From the NCBI RefSeq assembly GCF_051106095.1, contig NC_135786.1:207943001-208007000 (forward strand): DNA of 64,000 bases, in the 5' to 3' direction. Within the stretch, counting starts at the first letter, position 1. Every line of letters starts with the position of its first letter. Source of the DNA: Pogona vitticeps (taxonomy: Eukaryota > Chordata > Lepidosauria > Squamata > Agamidae). Below the pieces are notes generated by a model. It did not search any database. It was not told the origin of the DNA and saw only the letters and a list, made by a program, of their open reading frames with translations. Shown here piece by piece: positions 33,162 through 46,620 of this stretch. Position numbers and translations under genes: made by a program.

Positions 33162-33510
33162 GGTAAAGTTAAAGGTTCCCCTTGACATTTAGTCCAGTTG
33201 TGTCCAACTCTAGGGCATGGTGCTCATCCCCGTTTCCAAGCTGTAGAGCCAGCGTTTGTCTGTAGACAGTTTCCATGGTCACGTGGCCAGTGCAACTAGA
33301 CACGGAACGCCGTTAACTTCATACCATGGTGGGACCTATTTATCTACTCACATTTACATGCTTTCAAACTGCTAGGTCGGCAGGAGCTGGGACAAGTGAC
33401 AGAAGCTCACTCTGTCACATGGATTCGATCTTACGACTGCTTGGTCTTCTGACTTTGCAGCACAGAGGCTTCTGCAGTTTAACCCGCAACACCACCATGT
33501 CCCTCTTTGG
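33162..33510 (-). repeat. Sauria-type SINE, near full length, antisense
   Basis: Starts with the reversed Bov-B-like tail (AGGTAAAGTTAAAGGTTCCC). It continues through AGTCCAGTTGTGTCCAACTC, CACGTGGCCAGTGCAACTAG and GGATTCGATCTTACGACTGC (reversed B-box region), and ends near CACCACCATGTCCCTC, the reversed tRNA head. The flanks AGTGGGGTAA (33152-33161) and AGTGGTGTAA (33511-33520) form a 10-bp target duplication with one mismatch. Confidence 0.93.
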
Positions 33511-33704
33511 AGTGGTGTAAAGTCCATCAGACCTTGGAAAAGTTAATTTTCTGGACAACAGGTCACAAAATACCCTAGTCAGTGTGGGTAGGGGATCTTT
33601 TGATTAGTAGCATGGGCGTTGGCTAGGCTGGCTGGGGGGTTCTGGAAATTATAGACTAAAGTATCTGAAGATTTCTTATTTCTGCCCCACTATGCAATGT
33701 ATTT

Positions 33705-33928
33705 TCCCGCCAACCTAGCGGTTCGAAAGCATGCAAATGCAAGTAGATAAATTGGGACCACCTCGGTGGGAAGGTAACAGCATTCCGTGTCTAAGTTGCA
33801 CTGGCCATGTGACCATGGAAGACTGTCTTCGGACAAACGCTGGCTCTATGGCCTGGAAACGGGGATGAGCACTGCCCCCTAGAGTCGAACACGACTGGAC
33901 AAAAATGGTCAAGGGGAACCTTTACCTT
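33705..33928 (+). repeat. Sauria-type SINE, 5'-truncated, sense
   Basis: Begins inside the SINE at CCCGCCAACCTAGCGG and ends GGGGAACCTTTACCTT. The flanking repeat TATGCAATGTATTT (33691-33704 and about 33928-33941, the first T being shared with the tail) is exact. It lies about 200 bases from, and inverted relative to, the longer copy. Confidence 0.94.
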
Positions 33929-33941
33929 ATGCAATGTATTT

Positions 33942-36827
33942 GCATTGAGCTGCATGCCAATCTAAAACACACCAAAAACAAAATGCCTCTAGTCAGTCAG
34001 GTGGAATGTCACTCCGTTTACTTTTCGACACCTTACTAGGTTTTCTGTATTTAACAAAAATTGTACCTTTGACATTTCAACCTAAAATTAAAATCCACAG
34101 TAGTGAGGAAAACCCTTGAAAAACAAGCTGCCCTATGGACACATGCTTAACTCTTGCACAAATCTCAGGAGCAGATAATAAGCACTTCCTCTCTACTTTC
34201 TCACATCAGGAACATAGAAGAACTCCTTCCTCCCCCTTCAATTGCCAAGAGATTAGGGAAGCCTTCATTAAGTGCTGGATTTCAGCTCCTCCAGGTACAG
34301 AAGGTGTCATCAGTTCAGCAGTGGTTATGCTGACTCCTCAGAAAGGAGGGGGGAAAGCACAGAACTAAAAGCATTAATTTCCTTTTTAAAATGTACTTGA
34401 AAGCAATGCTGTTTCAGGCAGAGGTGCTAACTCAGCTGAAAAACTGAAGCCAGACTCTATTTTAAAGGGAAATAAGGAATCAATTTCTTATAAATTGTTG
34501 TTATTTATAGTCATTTAAAGCCTCGTGCCACAGTCCTGCTGCCATTTTCCTTGGAGAACGAATGGGCCAATCTAGTTTAGACTGCAGTGTTAGACCATGC
34601 TCAACCTAGTTAACCCTGCAGTATTAAGATTTTACTATCCCCTGAGGCAATAAGGCTGCATCAGCTAAACTCAAATACTTGGATAAAATTGGCAATGGAT
34701 TGGTTTGGGTTTTTAAAGAAATACCTGCCTTAACCTTCAGTACCTTTCATATGGACATATTGGGTAGCCAACTGTGCTTTTCTGCCAAAACCTTTCAAGT
34801 TTCATCTCTTCTCTTCTGGTGATTGAGTGATGTAGCACATAACTTCAACCTGAAGCTGCCTTGCAAATACCCAGGGAGGAAAAATGAACAGTAAGTGAAC
34901 TGGAAGCATTTATTGCTCTATCTCAAAAAGTTCCAGCAAGGTGCTCTACTGGTATGTTTTTACAAGGTAAGGTGACTTTAATGATATACAATGTGCTCTG
35001 GAAGCAACGTCATGTAGTTTTAAAAAACTTTTTTAATGCTTACAAAATGATGTGAATGCAAGAGAAATTTTGCACACTCAGCTTTTTGTCTTTTAACTCA
35101 AACTATGTGCAGATCACTGCTTTGCACTCTTTGCTATCAATAATTTAAATGCAAAGTCTGGAAAGGAACACATTTCAGAATATGAACAAAATGCAAGTCA
35201 ACTGATGCCTTAATCTGAGGTTCTTTCCGCCTCTGGGAATAGCTTCTTTCCTCACCTCAGTCATTGTTTTCCTCAGAAACCCCACTCCTTATTCTGTATA
35301 TACCCAGATCTATACTCTGCCCTGCAGTGCTAGGGACTGGCTTCACATCCCATTAATCACAGTGTTGGGACACGCTGTTGTGAACATTCCCACACAAAAT
35401 GCAGCCTGAATGATATCTAGGACATTAGTCTACTGTTCTTGTTTTTCTTTCTTTTTTCACATTTCTAAATTTTAAAAAGTTGTGAAATGTGTACAGCTGC
35501 AAAATATGGTAAAGGACACATGGGGTCAAGTGAGGGAGCTAGCTTAACTTAAAGTAAGATAAAGGTAGCTAGTGGTCCTATCTGAGCAAATGATTGACAG
35601 CTTGCTCAGCCAAACAGAACATGTTTATTTTCCCTTCCGTGCCCTAACAAAAGTGTTCCATAGCAAACCCGTCAATTCACATGAGAGACTGGCAAATGAT
35701 TTGATTTAAATATCCATCTTTTGTCTTTTAAATTCACATTGTTGCTGTTTTATTTCTGAATGGGGAAACCGGTTCTAAGTTCTGAAATGCATACCGTTTT
35801 GCCTTTTGTTTTCAGCAAATTTCTCTTAACTTCTTTTCTTCCCCTCCGAAAAAGTGGGTCCACAGATTTAACAACAACCATGTGTGTTGTAAATGATGAA
35901 GCAATAAGGCAATGGAAGGGGCACTGTAATTAACTTGCACTTTGTGTGTTTGTTTCAATTGTTCTGCCTCACACCAACACCACACACAAGTATGAATCCT
36001 ATATTGCTGGGACTGTAAATTAAAAGGAACTTCTTTAATGAAGTAACATATTTTTAAAGCATTCAAATGCATGCTTCCAATCCAAAGAAACACTCTTAAG
36101 CATGCAAAAGTATTCTTAAATTTTGATTTCCATCCTATCAGTAATTGTTATTCTTTACAAAATAAGTGTTCCAAGCTGAACATGTCTGAAATGAGGATGG
36201 AAATACCCATTACTTTGCTTTATCCTGAACATATTTTTTAAAAGCTCAAGTTTTTTTCCTCTTTTCTAAATATGAAGACGTCTGTAAACTTTTGTAAGTG
36301 CTTACCAAAAACAAAATGAAATGACCTCTACACTAACTTTAATTGAGGAGGTACCTCTAGTACAGAGAGGGCCATGTTGTATCCGTCCACACTATAGGTA
36401 CTGAAAATAAAAAGCCTACCAAAAAGAAAAGAAAGAGGTAGACATCCTAATTCAGCAAGAAGAAGTCCAAACACAGATTTCTAAAGTTGGAGCAATTTGA
36501 CATCTGTCCTGCTCATAATTTTTAGAGGCATAAAAAACTATGCAGACCATCAACCAAATGTTGCAACCCAGATTGTATATAGAGACATGTACCACATGTA
36601 CCAGAGCTCTCCCACATTGAATGATGTTTCCATCTAGACATGGGCACTTTGTCTTCATTTCCCAGGAGAAATTGTCAGTTGCACAGGGAGGTGGGGAAGA
36701 GCCATTAGCATGACAACAACACTGACAGAGCCAAGTGCCACGTGGAGCCTGGTAAGTGGCCTGACCAATTATGGAGGTTGGGATTGGGTGGGATTGGGCC
36801 ACTGCAGCATCTGTGGTGCCATGGTTC
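33942..36827. other. Unique AT-rich DNA, nothing recognised
   Basis: Nearly 2.9 kb without a repeat end or gene that I recognise. The 125-codon antisense frame at 36452-36829 has no known domain. Confidence 0.45.
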
Positions 36828-36841
36828 ATATTAGATTCTCA

Positions 36842-37554
36842 GCTGTTCCGGTTCCGGTTTGGTGAGACAACATTGTTTGTTTGTGCTGCGTCCTCTGGTC
36901 TAATCTTTTAAAGTTTTCTTCAAACAATTATCCTGTTCAAGACAGCCTGTACTTATTAGTATTCTTGCTGTGCTTGACACCGAACTAAGAGACGGAAATA
37001 GATTTGAAAACAAACAACTTGTAAGCTAGACTTTGCGGTTTGTTGTGCATACCTTCGGTGATAGGACAAGTGTAATCAACCAAAATATAACTGCTGCTTT
37101 GGGAAGTTGACATCAACAACATCTGGGGACCGAAGCTGGCAACATTGTCTAAGTTCTCTGTTTAAAGAGCTTGTGTACACTCCTGCTACTCTAAGGACGG
37201 GCCGTCGCCAAGGCCTTGAAGTTTGGAAGAGAAGGTTCACCTGAGGCAGGGAACAAATGCTTTGTTGGATGGCAGTCCCTTTGTTCCCACTTCCTCTACA
37301 CTGCTCAGCTGTTGATTAATCGGTGAGAACCTCCAAACCCACAGAAAGCCAGCTGAAGCTCCCACTTTCTATAACTTTGATTGAAAAGCTTTGCAACTTC
37401 TGTTTCAAGCAGGCACTCATTATCAAGTACTCACTATCAAGTAGAGATTCACGGAGTAAGAACGGCAGGTGCGGTAAGCCATTTGAGATTACTTCTCTGC
37501 CTTGAGAATGAAACTCCCTACAAACTTTGATATTTGTTGCCGCAAAGTCTAAAG
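36842..37554 (+). mobile_element. 713-bp retroposon, possibly an L1-like 5' leader, 14-bp target duplication
   Basis: Exact repeats ATATTAGATTCTCA lie at 36828-36841 and 37555-37568. The insert begins GCTGTTCCGGTTCCGG and has GTGAGACAACA about 20 bases in, resembling the start of the element at 27015 (CTTCCGG...CGAGACAGCA). Both also contain a GCTGTT...ATCGG(G)TGAGA phrase further in. The end is ...GCCGCAAAGTCTAAAG, with no poly-A. If related, this copy keeps a 5' leader and lacks the usual 3' part, the reverse of ordinary LINE truncation. The 60-codon frame at 37323-37505 has no recognisable domain. Confidence 0.6.
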
Positions 37555-37568
37555 ATATTAGATTCTCA

Positions 37569-40500
37569 ATGGAAATGAATATGAAGGGTCCAAGTCTTTT
37601 CCCATCTTTTCATTCGTAGCACCCAATTTGCATAGGTGGTAAAATATGTTGCCAGATTAGTTGCCTCCACTAAATCAGGATACCCATGCAGTCAGTAATT
37701 GAATGCAAATTATTGGGGTGCCCATGCTGATGTGTGCATCTGATATTGCATTGCTATTCAGATTGGGGCATATTTCCTTAAGAATCATTCATGTTTCTCT
37801 CATAAAGCTTCTCATAACCACTCAAACTGCTAAAGTTTTATTTAGTTTTAAATAAATAGTGCCTTTTCAACGATAACTCACTTCCCCACTAAAGTTATGT
37901 TTAGCAGCTGTGCATAGGATTTATGCCCCGTTTGCAACAATATTTTTGAAAGATCGCATCACTGCAGGACACTCAGATGAATCATAGATGTTTACACACT
38001 TCTGATAGTCTGTGAAAATTGCTGAAGAATACAGTAGGAAAAAGAAGTTATTGACAAAATTGTCAAGTCTAAATCTTTACACATTCTCTGGGAATATATG
38101 TTGTCTCCTGCAGCGATTCACCAATTATCCATCTCCAGCCATTCTGTTATTTCTTCATTAACTCTTCGTATTTTCAATCTCACCTAATAACTATTAATTT
38201 TTATAGGTCACTGGATTCATGAGTTAGTGAAATCTGAGACACATCAGAAAAACGTATGTTGAGCTCTCTTTCTCTACTTCTACAGCTGACTCATGTAGAC
38301 CTCAGACTGTATCTTATGCACGTAGTATTTCTAGTCTGTTTCTCACTGATTTGGGACATAATTTCCCAGGCTAATGTGTAGCTGTCTCCCTGTTTTTCTC
38401 ATTTCAATTTCATTATATCATCATTTCTCCATCTACTATCATTTTCTTTTTGTTGACAGTCATTTTTCTAGCCCTCATCCCCCCAGAGCTTGGCAATATG
38501 TGTTCATTTCCTATTTCAAATGGGGTGGGGGCTCAATTTCATGCGTCTTCCCATCAGGTCAGCCAATGTTCCTGTGTCCCTCTCCCTTTACCCAATGGAG
38601 GGACATCAATCCTCATTTGTGTTATGCATTCCACACAAGGGTGAAGGACGGTTAAGTTATTAATTTTTCCCACATAAGAGGAAGCATTTTGTGGTATTAT
38701 CAATCCAAGAATGTGAACAAGGCCTTCTCTCTTTCTTCCCATAAATGAATCAACCATATGGAATATGTACAAAATGACGGTGGCGGCTGTTTTAAATGCT
38801 GCATGTACATTATAGAATTAGATCCATTGGAGGGGGTTACCTGTATATTGTTTTTCTGAGCAGGTAGTCACTCTGTGTTTGCAGAGTGTTTTATTTTTGC
38901 AGATGTTTGTTTGTTTGTGTGTTCAGGCTTCCCCTTTGCCATGTCTGGATGCAAAATGGCTGAATAGCCAGGTGGATGGGAATATATAGAATTTGGTGAG
39001 ATGGGTCTGAGATTTTCTCTGAGGATTAGAGATTGGAGTGTTCACTGGAGCTTTTGGCTTTCATTGGGGCTTCAGCTGCCAATCTATTCTGACACTTCCT
39101 TCTTTTGCTACAGCAACTGGTGCCACATTTTTGGTGTGGGTGCATGTGTGCATTCCAGAGCAAATGTTAGTTATTTGTACGGGTGCACAAACTGACCTGG
39201 AGACCACTGGGAGCTTCTTGAAAAGGGTGTTGTAGCTCATGCAGGAATGCACAATTATCTCCGTAGCATCCCTTATATCCATAGCTGGTGCATATCTCTA
39301 GTTCAAACATTGTTTACTATTTCACAAACAAAGTACAATGGAGCTCAGAGTGTTCAATAGCAGACTTCTGTTACTTCAGCATTTTCTGTCAGGCCAGACT
39401 AGTGGGAAGCTGTACTGAAGAGATTGATTAACTTAAACAAATCTCTACCATGCTTGAAGCAACCATTTGTCACTTCACTTGGTGTCAGTCATTCATTTAC
39501 TATATAACAAGGAACACTGAAATATAAATGAAGAAAATTATAGAAAACTGATCAGTGGCCAAACAACAAGCTAAAACAAATTGTATCAAGAAAGACAGGA
39601 AAAGGAATCACTTTTGTATATCAACGTATCTCGATGATAGGTACAAAAGATCATGATTAATACCCTCTTTTCTTTCTTTTTCCTTCTTCTCATGTTCAGA
39701 AAGACAGACACTATATACCAGGCTGGATGTCCAAACCTCACAGAAACCATTGCAGGCCTGCACTGCTATACAGGGACTGATTAGCAACTTATTTAAAGCT
39801 CAGAAAAGCTCCAGAGTTATTAGACGAAGTTGAAACTAAAGGCAATTTGCGTTAATTAAAAGGCGAGGATATAAACCATTGGCCAGCTGGCAAACACCCT
39901 CATTATCTGCAAATACCCGCAAAATATACATCCTTTGGGAAGGCATGATTCTGAGTTCCCATAATGGGTAAGAGAACTTTTCTTTTTTTAGATTACCAGG
40001 TCAATTCTAGCTCATGTTGCTAATGAGCAACTTTATACAGATTTAGATAGAGACAGAGGCACAGATACAGAGAGAGATGTGTGTTTGTTCTGAGGCAGAA
40101 CAGGATTGTCAGCCTGTAAATAGGAATCTCAGACTCCAAGATTCTCCTCCTAACCCTGAAAAGGGCTTACCTCAGATACTGTTCCGGCTTCTGCAATCTT
40201 TGCTTCCTGCTCTTAATTTTAAAAGAAAAAAAAATACCACAGTGCTTCCTAGGAGCTATAGTAAGTGAGACTACACATAGTATCATCATCTGGGCCCAGA
40301 GGATGCTGGGAGTCATAGTCTTGCAGCCCATTAAGCTCTACAGAGGCAATGCCTAAAGAATGGCATGATTTGAGATTGCTGAGGTTTGTGTTTGCGAGCA
40401 AAAAATCTCAGACTTCTGCCTGTTGTTGGAGAATTTTGGCAGTAGGAATCCAAAAAAAGAGCACACGCCCAGTGAAAGTACATATGCAAATACCATTGTC

Positions 40501-42138
40501 TTCCACTTTTATGTGTATTTTTGATGGCCCATTGCTTCCCCAGTCTCCTCATTTCATTTTTTTAAAACTTGAAATGGTCTCTCCACTGAATCTTCTAAGA
40601 CAAACGGAGATCACATATCTAGCATCATGGCACTAGAATACTAGGCAATCAATCGACTTAGCTTCTCATTGACTTCATTCTGAAATTATGCTATGCTATA
40701 ACATCATCCTAGAGATGTAAGCAATGTACAGCACAATTTCTACTCCAAACCAGCTTTAGTCATATGTAGTTACACACAACTAATTGTCAAGGGAAATCGC
40801 ACTTGAAAGTAAGGCATGGATAACATCTGCATTTGAATCGATATCCATATGGTACTAGATCAAATTTAGCTCTGCCTGAAGCAAGTATTTGCATTCAACA
40901 TGTTGCTGACTTCCTAGAATTCTGTAAGTCATTCTGTATTATTTCTGGTTCCTGAGAAGAGGTGTACATGTGTTGAGTTCAATGTGCATTCGGCATCTAT
41001 GTAAAACACTTGAAGATTTTCAGGATACCTAGACAAGGTAGGGTGGGAAAATATGGGTAGGGCTTACTGTCTTCTCCATGTCACCATCATCCTTTAAGCC
41101 CTTCATACATTCAAACTGAATGCCTGAATAGGGCTGGAGTCATTCAGCTGTATTCTGGATAAAACAGGGTAAATATACTCAAAATAACACTAATGAACAT
41201 CACCTAAAATTGTCACGATTTGGGGAAGAAGAGGACTTGCTCCTTCCCCCCTTCCCCTTTCTTTATATTGCTGCCCCATGAATCAGCTGACCAGAACTGC
41301 AAACCCTGATAAAAAGTTGGATTATAAACAACAGCTTGCAAAGCCTCCATTAATCCATATCTATTAGTTTAAGCATACCCCCATTTTTTATTTACAAAAT
41401 AGCTAATTGCTTACCATGATCTACTACAGTTTCTTCTACATATCTCTAGGCAGCTACTTCTGTGGTTGTGTGTTGTGGGATTGTATTGTTTGGGATAAAT
41501 TATTGTTTATGTTTGTGAAAATCTTTGCTCAATAAAAATGGGCATTAGACCTGTGATTTAATTCAAATTTAATCCTCCTTTCCCTTTCAGAAATAAACCC
41601 TCTTGTTGTTTAGTTGCTTGTTCAGTGTTAGTTTTATGTATCACTTAAGTCACAAGTACAATACTATGGTTAATTAACTTAATTAAAGTAAATTAGAAAG
41701 AGGATCTCTTTGAATATCTGCAAGACAGATGTGTTCATTAAGTCTTTCTTTTTGTCCTGAGAATACTTCACTTTCATATCATAGCTTGTCAGCTTTAATT
41801 TAGCCTGCTCCCCTCTGTTAATGCACTGTTTTTATAGACATAATGCATCTCTCTTCTTTTGTTTGCAGTTTTAAGCCAAAAAGGAAGATAGCATTTATCC
41901 AAAGGTTGATGACAAATCTCACCAGAGTTTGGGCTGTGGGGAGAACTATCAATTACAGGTAGCATAGTGTTAGAGGCTGAAATCCATTAGTGATCCAGAG
42001 CCATTATTCTGCAGACCTTCATAATTTAGCATACTTATAAATGAAATTCATCCTTATTTCCAGTTCCAAACTAATTTGCAAAGTACAAGAGATGTGAAAA
42101 GCTCCTACCATTGACTATCAGAAATATTCTGTACTTAA
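37569..42138. other. Long repeat-poor unique stretch
   Basis: About 4.6 kb with almost no recognisable transposon. Octamer-like words ATTTGCAT and ATGCAAAT occur at about 37628 and 37702. A possible splice-bounded open segment at 41869-41958 is discussed as a finding only. No gene recognised. Confidence 0.4.
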
Positions 42139-42139
42139 A

Positions 42140-42402
42140 GAGTCTCATGGTCGAGTAGTTAAACTGCAATACTGTAATCAAAACCTTGTTGACAAGCCGG
42201 GTTCAATCTCAGGTAGCTGGCTCAAGCTTCACTCAGCCTTCCATCCTTCCAAGGTCAGTGAATTGAGTATGTAGTTTGGTGGGGATGGGGTGGCAATATG
42301 TAGCTTGCATAATTAAATTGTAAACTGCCCAGAGAGTGCTTTAAACACTACAGGGTGGTATATAAGCAGCACACTTCATTTTTTTGCTTTTTGTTTTTTT
42401 TT
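42140..42402 (+). repeat. tRNA-derived SINE (type with GGGCGGTATATAAG tail), copy 2
   Basis: Same family as 10.6 kb: AGTCTCATGGTCGAGTAGTT head, GGTTCAATCTCAGGTAGCTG B-box region, CAGCCTTCCATCCTTCCAAG, and ACTGCCCAGAGAGTGCTTTA...GGGTGGTATATAAGCAGC tail. More diverged than the first copy, so older. Confidence 0.87.
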
Positions 42403-45400
42403 ATATAGTGAGTTCTTTCTTCTGTGACCTCACCCAAGGCAGTTGGACAATCCATGGAAAACCAAGCAAGGTAATATGGAGAGCCCAACCACTTGCACCT
42501 TTCTCACCTTGGTTGCTTTCATAATAGTTTTACTCCATGACCCATGGACGTAACGTCTGGTTCAATATTTGGACTCTATGCTGGAACTCCAAGTTTTACA
42601 TAATGTTTACCTGATGCAGACTGGTGGAGGTCTCAAAACCTCATCTTATTTTTTAAAAATAGTAGTGTTCCAATAAAATTATTGCCTAACCCCAAACTTT
42701 GCCTTTTCTAACAATGTCCTACCTATGATGTATGCAGGACTATATATATCCCAGTGAAAGATTATTAGACACCTGTGCTGAGACGGCTACTGGGATTACA
42801 GGAGGCTGCTGTGGACATAGGAACCAAGTGGCACCTGCAGGTTGCATGATCGCTATAGCCTGTTGCAGGAAAGATGTACAAAAAAGACTTAAGTGGAACA
42901 GAAAACTTGTAAGAGGACATAATGATGGGACTCATGAGGGGCTAGCAGGTGAACGAGAGGACAGGGTATCTTTGATAGTTATATAGCAGAAATTTCAGCT
43001 GGTATACGTTAGCATACCAGCTACACTTGATGAAATATTGCCTTCAAGCAACTATTGAAGCTAGAAGTACCCTCTCCTCCTCTTTTGTATCTAGCCTTCC
43101 TTGACTCAGGGCAGAGAGATGATAGAAAAACTGATCATTCTAGTTCAGCCAAAAGAATAGACAGAACCTTGTGTCTAATACATAATCTGAAAAATGGAGG
43201 TAATGGAGGTGTGGTGGTCATGTCTTACGGATTTTTTTTCTTTTAAAATGAGTCAGAGTATTTCACAATGAAAATACACAAACATTATAAGCAATCAAAA
43301 CAATATCTACATAAAGTAAGCCAACATGCCCCCTCTTTCCAAGTTACAGGTATAATCAGTTGGACTATGATCTATTTTAAAAACTAGCTTATTACATGAC
43401 TTCTCTGAGAAGAGAAATAAGAGTGGGTTGTCTTTTCCTGACAGCAAGCTTTGCTTCTTTCCACCACCACCTAGCCACAACATTCTTTCTTTCAGTGGTT
43501 CCTCCCTCCAGAGTGACAGTGTACATTCACCCTAATCTAGTGGTGGCTGGTGATTCCAATCCCAGGAATGTCACAAATTCCCTCTGGGTTTTTGCCTATA
43601 TTTTACATGATTTATCCAAGATCCTGAACTTATTTGGGAGATAGGCTTCAGCTCCCAGCTATAAAGTGGGAGCTAAAACGTGGGGTGGATTCATAGCATC
43701 CCTGAAACTGGAGTTACCATCCACCACTGCCCTGATTTACCCTACATTCCTGAAATAAAAATAGGTAAGCTTTTTTCATCTGTCTACATCAATAAAACAG
43801 TGTAGTAGCTGGTATGTAAAAGGAAGCCAATGGAAATGTTGGCAATGTTCAGACAGATTTGACACAAAAGTGGTGACAATATAGCTCCTCTACCTAATAA
43901 ATAAGTACAGTGAGACAGAATTAGGTAGACAATTCACATGTTCTTTTTTTTGCTGAGCTCAGTACACGTTCATCATGCCCACTAGAAGGGACTGCAAACA
44001 AATGACATCTATAACATGACATAAATTGTGAAACCGGTGGGTTTGTTTTAAATTAGGCTTTGTCTGTTTCAGCACATTTCTTTTAAGTCGTCTGATGACA
44101 TGCTTTGAGAAAGTGAAAGTAAGTGGCTCAGATCAGATTAGATTTGGTGCCATCCATCATCTGACATTCTAGGATGCTAGTCTGATATCAGAGCTGCCAC
44201 TCTAACATCTGGCCAGAAAATTTGAAATAACAGCTGAATTACACTTGTGTGTATTACACTGCCCATCAAAAATGACATCCTGGTTTTTCTCGAGCTCTCC
44301 TTTCATCTGAGGTAGGGAGATGACCCCTCATCAAAGGCATGTTCACCAGCCCACCTGCCTACCCTTGCTGTTGACCCAATCACCACAGGTGCACACCCTC
44401 TGACTTACTCTGCCCATCACAGAGCCTGCCAGCTGTATATGACAGGATTTGACTAGTCCTTCTTTAGACCCAAGGACAGTGTGTGAGGTACCCAGGGAAG
44501 TCATATTTTCACCAACAGCAATTTTCGGCTTCTGGCACTCTATAGCCCAAGGTAGCTGCTTTACTTTGCCTAATAGATGGGCTGGCTCTACTTATGCCAA
44601 ATCACCTTCCTCTCTGCAGTAACAGGAATGCTATTACAGTGGTATTATCACCATATTGTAGCTTTCTTTATTCCTCTTCTAAGTCACTTGTTCCTTCTGG
44701 CAAGGCAGGAAAAATTTGCAGCATGGCAGCACGTGAACCTAAAAGGAGTGAAATGCTATTGTTTCCTGGCAATCCTTTCTGCTTTTGTCCATTGGAAAAA
44801 AATGATGAAATTGGGTTATATTGTTCCTATGGTTACCAAGTGTCATGGACACGATGGGGTCAGTATCCAGAGCCATAGGTCACATTACTGCTATTCCCAA
44901 AGCATTTTCCACCCTCTTTTTAGAAAAGAGGGAATTTGCAGCAAATCCTGTGACTAAAATGGATTGGCTTGAAGCTGATGGGATGTGAATCCAATCCAAC
45001 ATGAATCTGGGGATCAGGCATGTGAAAGTCTGTATTTCCAATGGCCAGCTCCATCCCATTCCTGCTTTTAATGCCTTGCAATAATTGGGAACGGAACTGC
45101 AGTAAAATGGGTTATTTGAGGACTATGGCACCTTGTCTACTTTCAGTCCAGTTTTTGAGATTTTACAATCTGCATCTCAAAAGGCTACTGTACCATGTAT
45201 TTGCCTTCCTTTTGCATGGCTGCACTGGAAAACAGGTGTACAGAATGTGTTCAGCTGCTGCTTGTCATATCTGGATCTATGCAAGCCCAAGTATTGAAAT
45301 TTTTTTTCTTCCATCACACAACCCATGTTTGTCAGAAAACCTCATTTTGTATGTATATAATGGAAATGTCCACAGTTTTATTTCCTAATTCACTTAGAAA

Positions 45401-46618
45401 CTAGGGCACTGCCTCTATTATTTTTGCCTCTCATCATTTTTTCTCTCTTATGCATGCTGTTTTGCATCTAATCCATCTTACTGCAGCTCCATCAGTGATC
45501 TATGAGCCAAATGATTCTGGCTGTCAGTTTGCAGAGTTTCAGACCCACTAAAAATGAACTCATCCAAGGCTGTTCTCAAATGGCTCTCACACCTGATTGG
45601 TTCATTTTATGCACTGCACTACTTCTCTATTCTCATGATCTGTAATTTTGTCATGTGATCCAATAAAACACAATTCCATGTATAAATTTACTGTTGCTGC
45701 GTATATTGCACTGCTGCAAATAAGAAGCATAAAAGCAAAATCTCTTGTACATATTTTATGTTTATGGCATGGGTATTGTGCTACAGAAAGCTAAAACTTA
45801 GAAGCCCATGCTTCACAGACTTAACCAGATCTTGAGAAAGGTACTTGTTCAGAGTGCACACAGCTTCCAAAATGCCTTATTCAGAATAGCCTCTGGTCAA
45901 GATGACTGTGGGATTCTGAGAGCTATAGTCCTAAAGAGTAACTTTCTAAAGTTTGGATTTAATCATAATGCAGCAGACAGAGGCTGGAATACAGATTATG
46001 TAGGTAGATTGTCCCCCTGTTGTCCAGCATGATCAGAAAGTCACACTTCTAGAACAGAATTCATTTTTTCTATTCATTTTCCAGCCTTGTGCAAGGAACT
46101 ATGCAGTATCTGATCTCTGGCTTGTGCAACAGCATACTGGAAATCATGTAGAACTCCATGGATGGTATATTACATTCTCCCAAATCTCAGAAGAATTTTG
46201 GCCATATTCTATATCAGTGCTGGCTGTACCCTTAGGTATAGTGAGGCAATGGCCTCAGTGGATAGATGCTAGAGCTTCAAGTCCTAAATGTGTGACTTTA
46301 ATCACACATTTTGTTCCCCAGGAAAAGAGGTTTTCAAGGTTGGCAGCTCAGCATGATCCCATTCCCTGCCTTCAGCACCAAAATCTGAGTCCAAGGAATG
46401 GATGTTGTGGTACCAATCAAGAAACAGTTGTGAGTTGTTTTTCTGTCAGTTAATCACCAAAAATGGGCTCAAGGGAAATTTAGGTATATGGGCCCAGATA
46501 TCTGTGTAAAACCACATTAGACAGATAATACTGTATGATAATAGAACCAGATAATATATGGTGGCCAGGCAGGCAACAAAATGTGATCAGCAGCTTCAGC
46601 AGTCACTGCCATTCAAAC
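42403..46618. other. Long repeat-poor unique stretch
   Basis: About 4.2 kb. A perfect hairpin AGCTGGTAT/ATACCAGCT with an 8-base loop lies at 42997-43022. Frames of up to 126 codons (44577-44957) are present but show no family resemblance and overlap other frames, so I do not call them genes. Confidence 0.4.
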
Positions 46619-46620
46619 TA

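Noticed and set aside
44577-44957. 126-codon frame, hydrophobic start
   Set aside because: Overlapping alternative frames are equally open and no family match is apparent.
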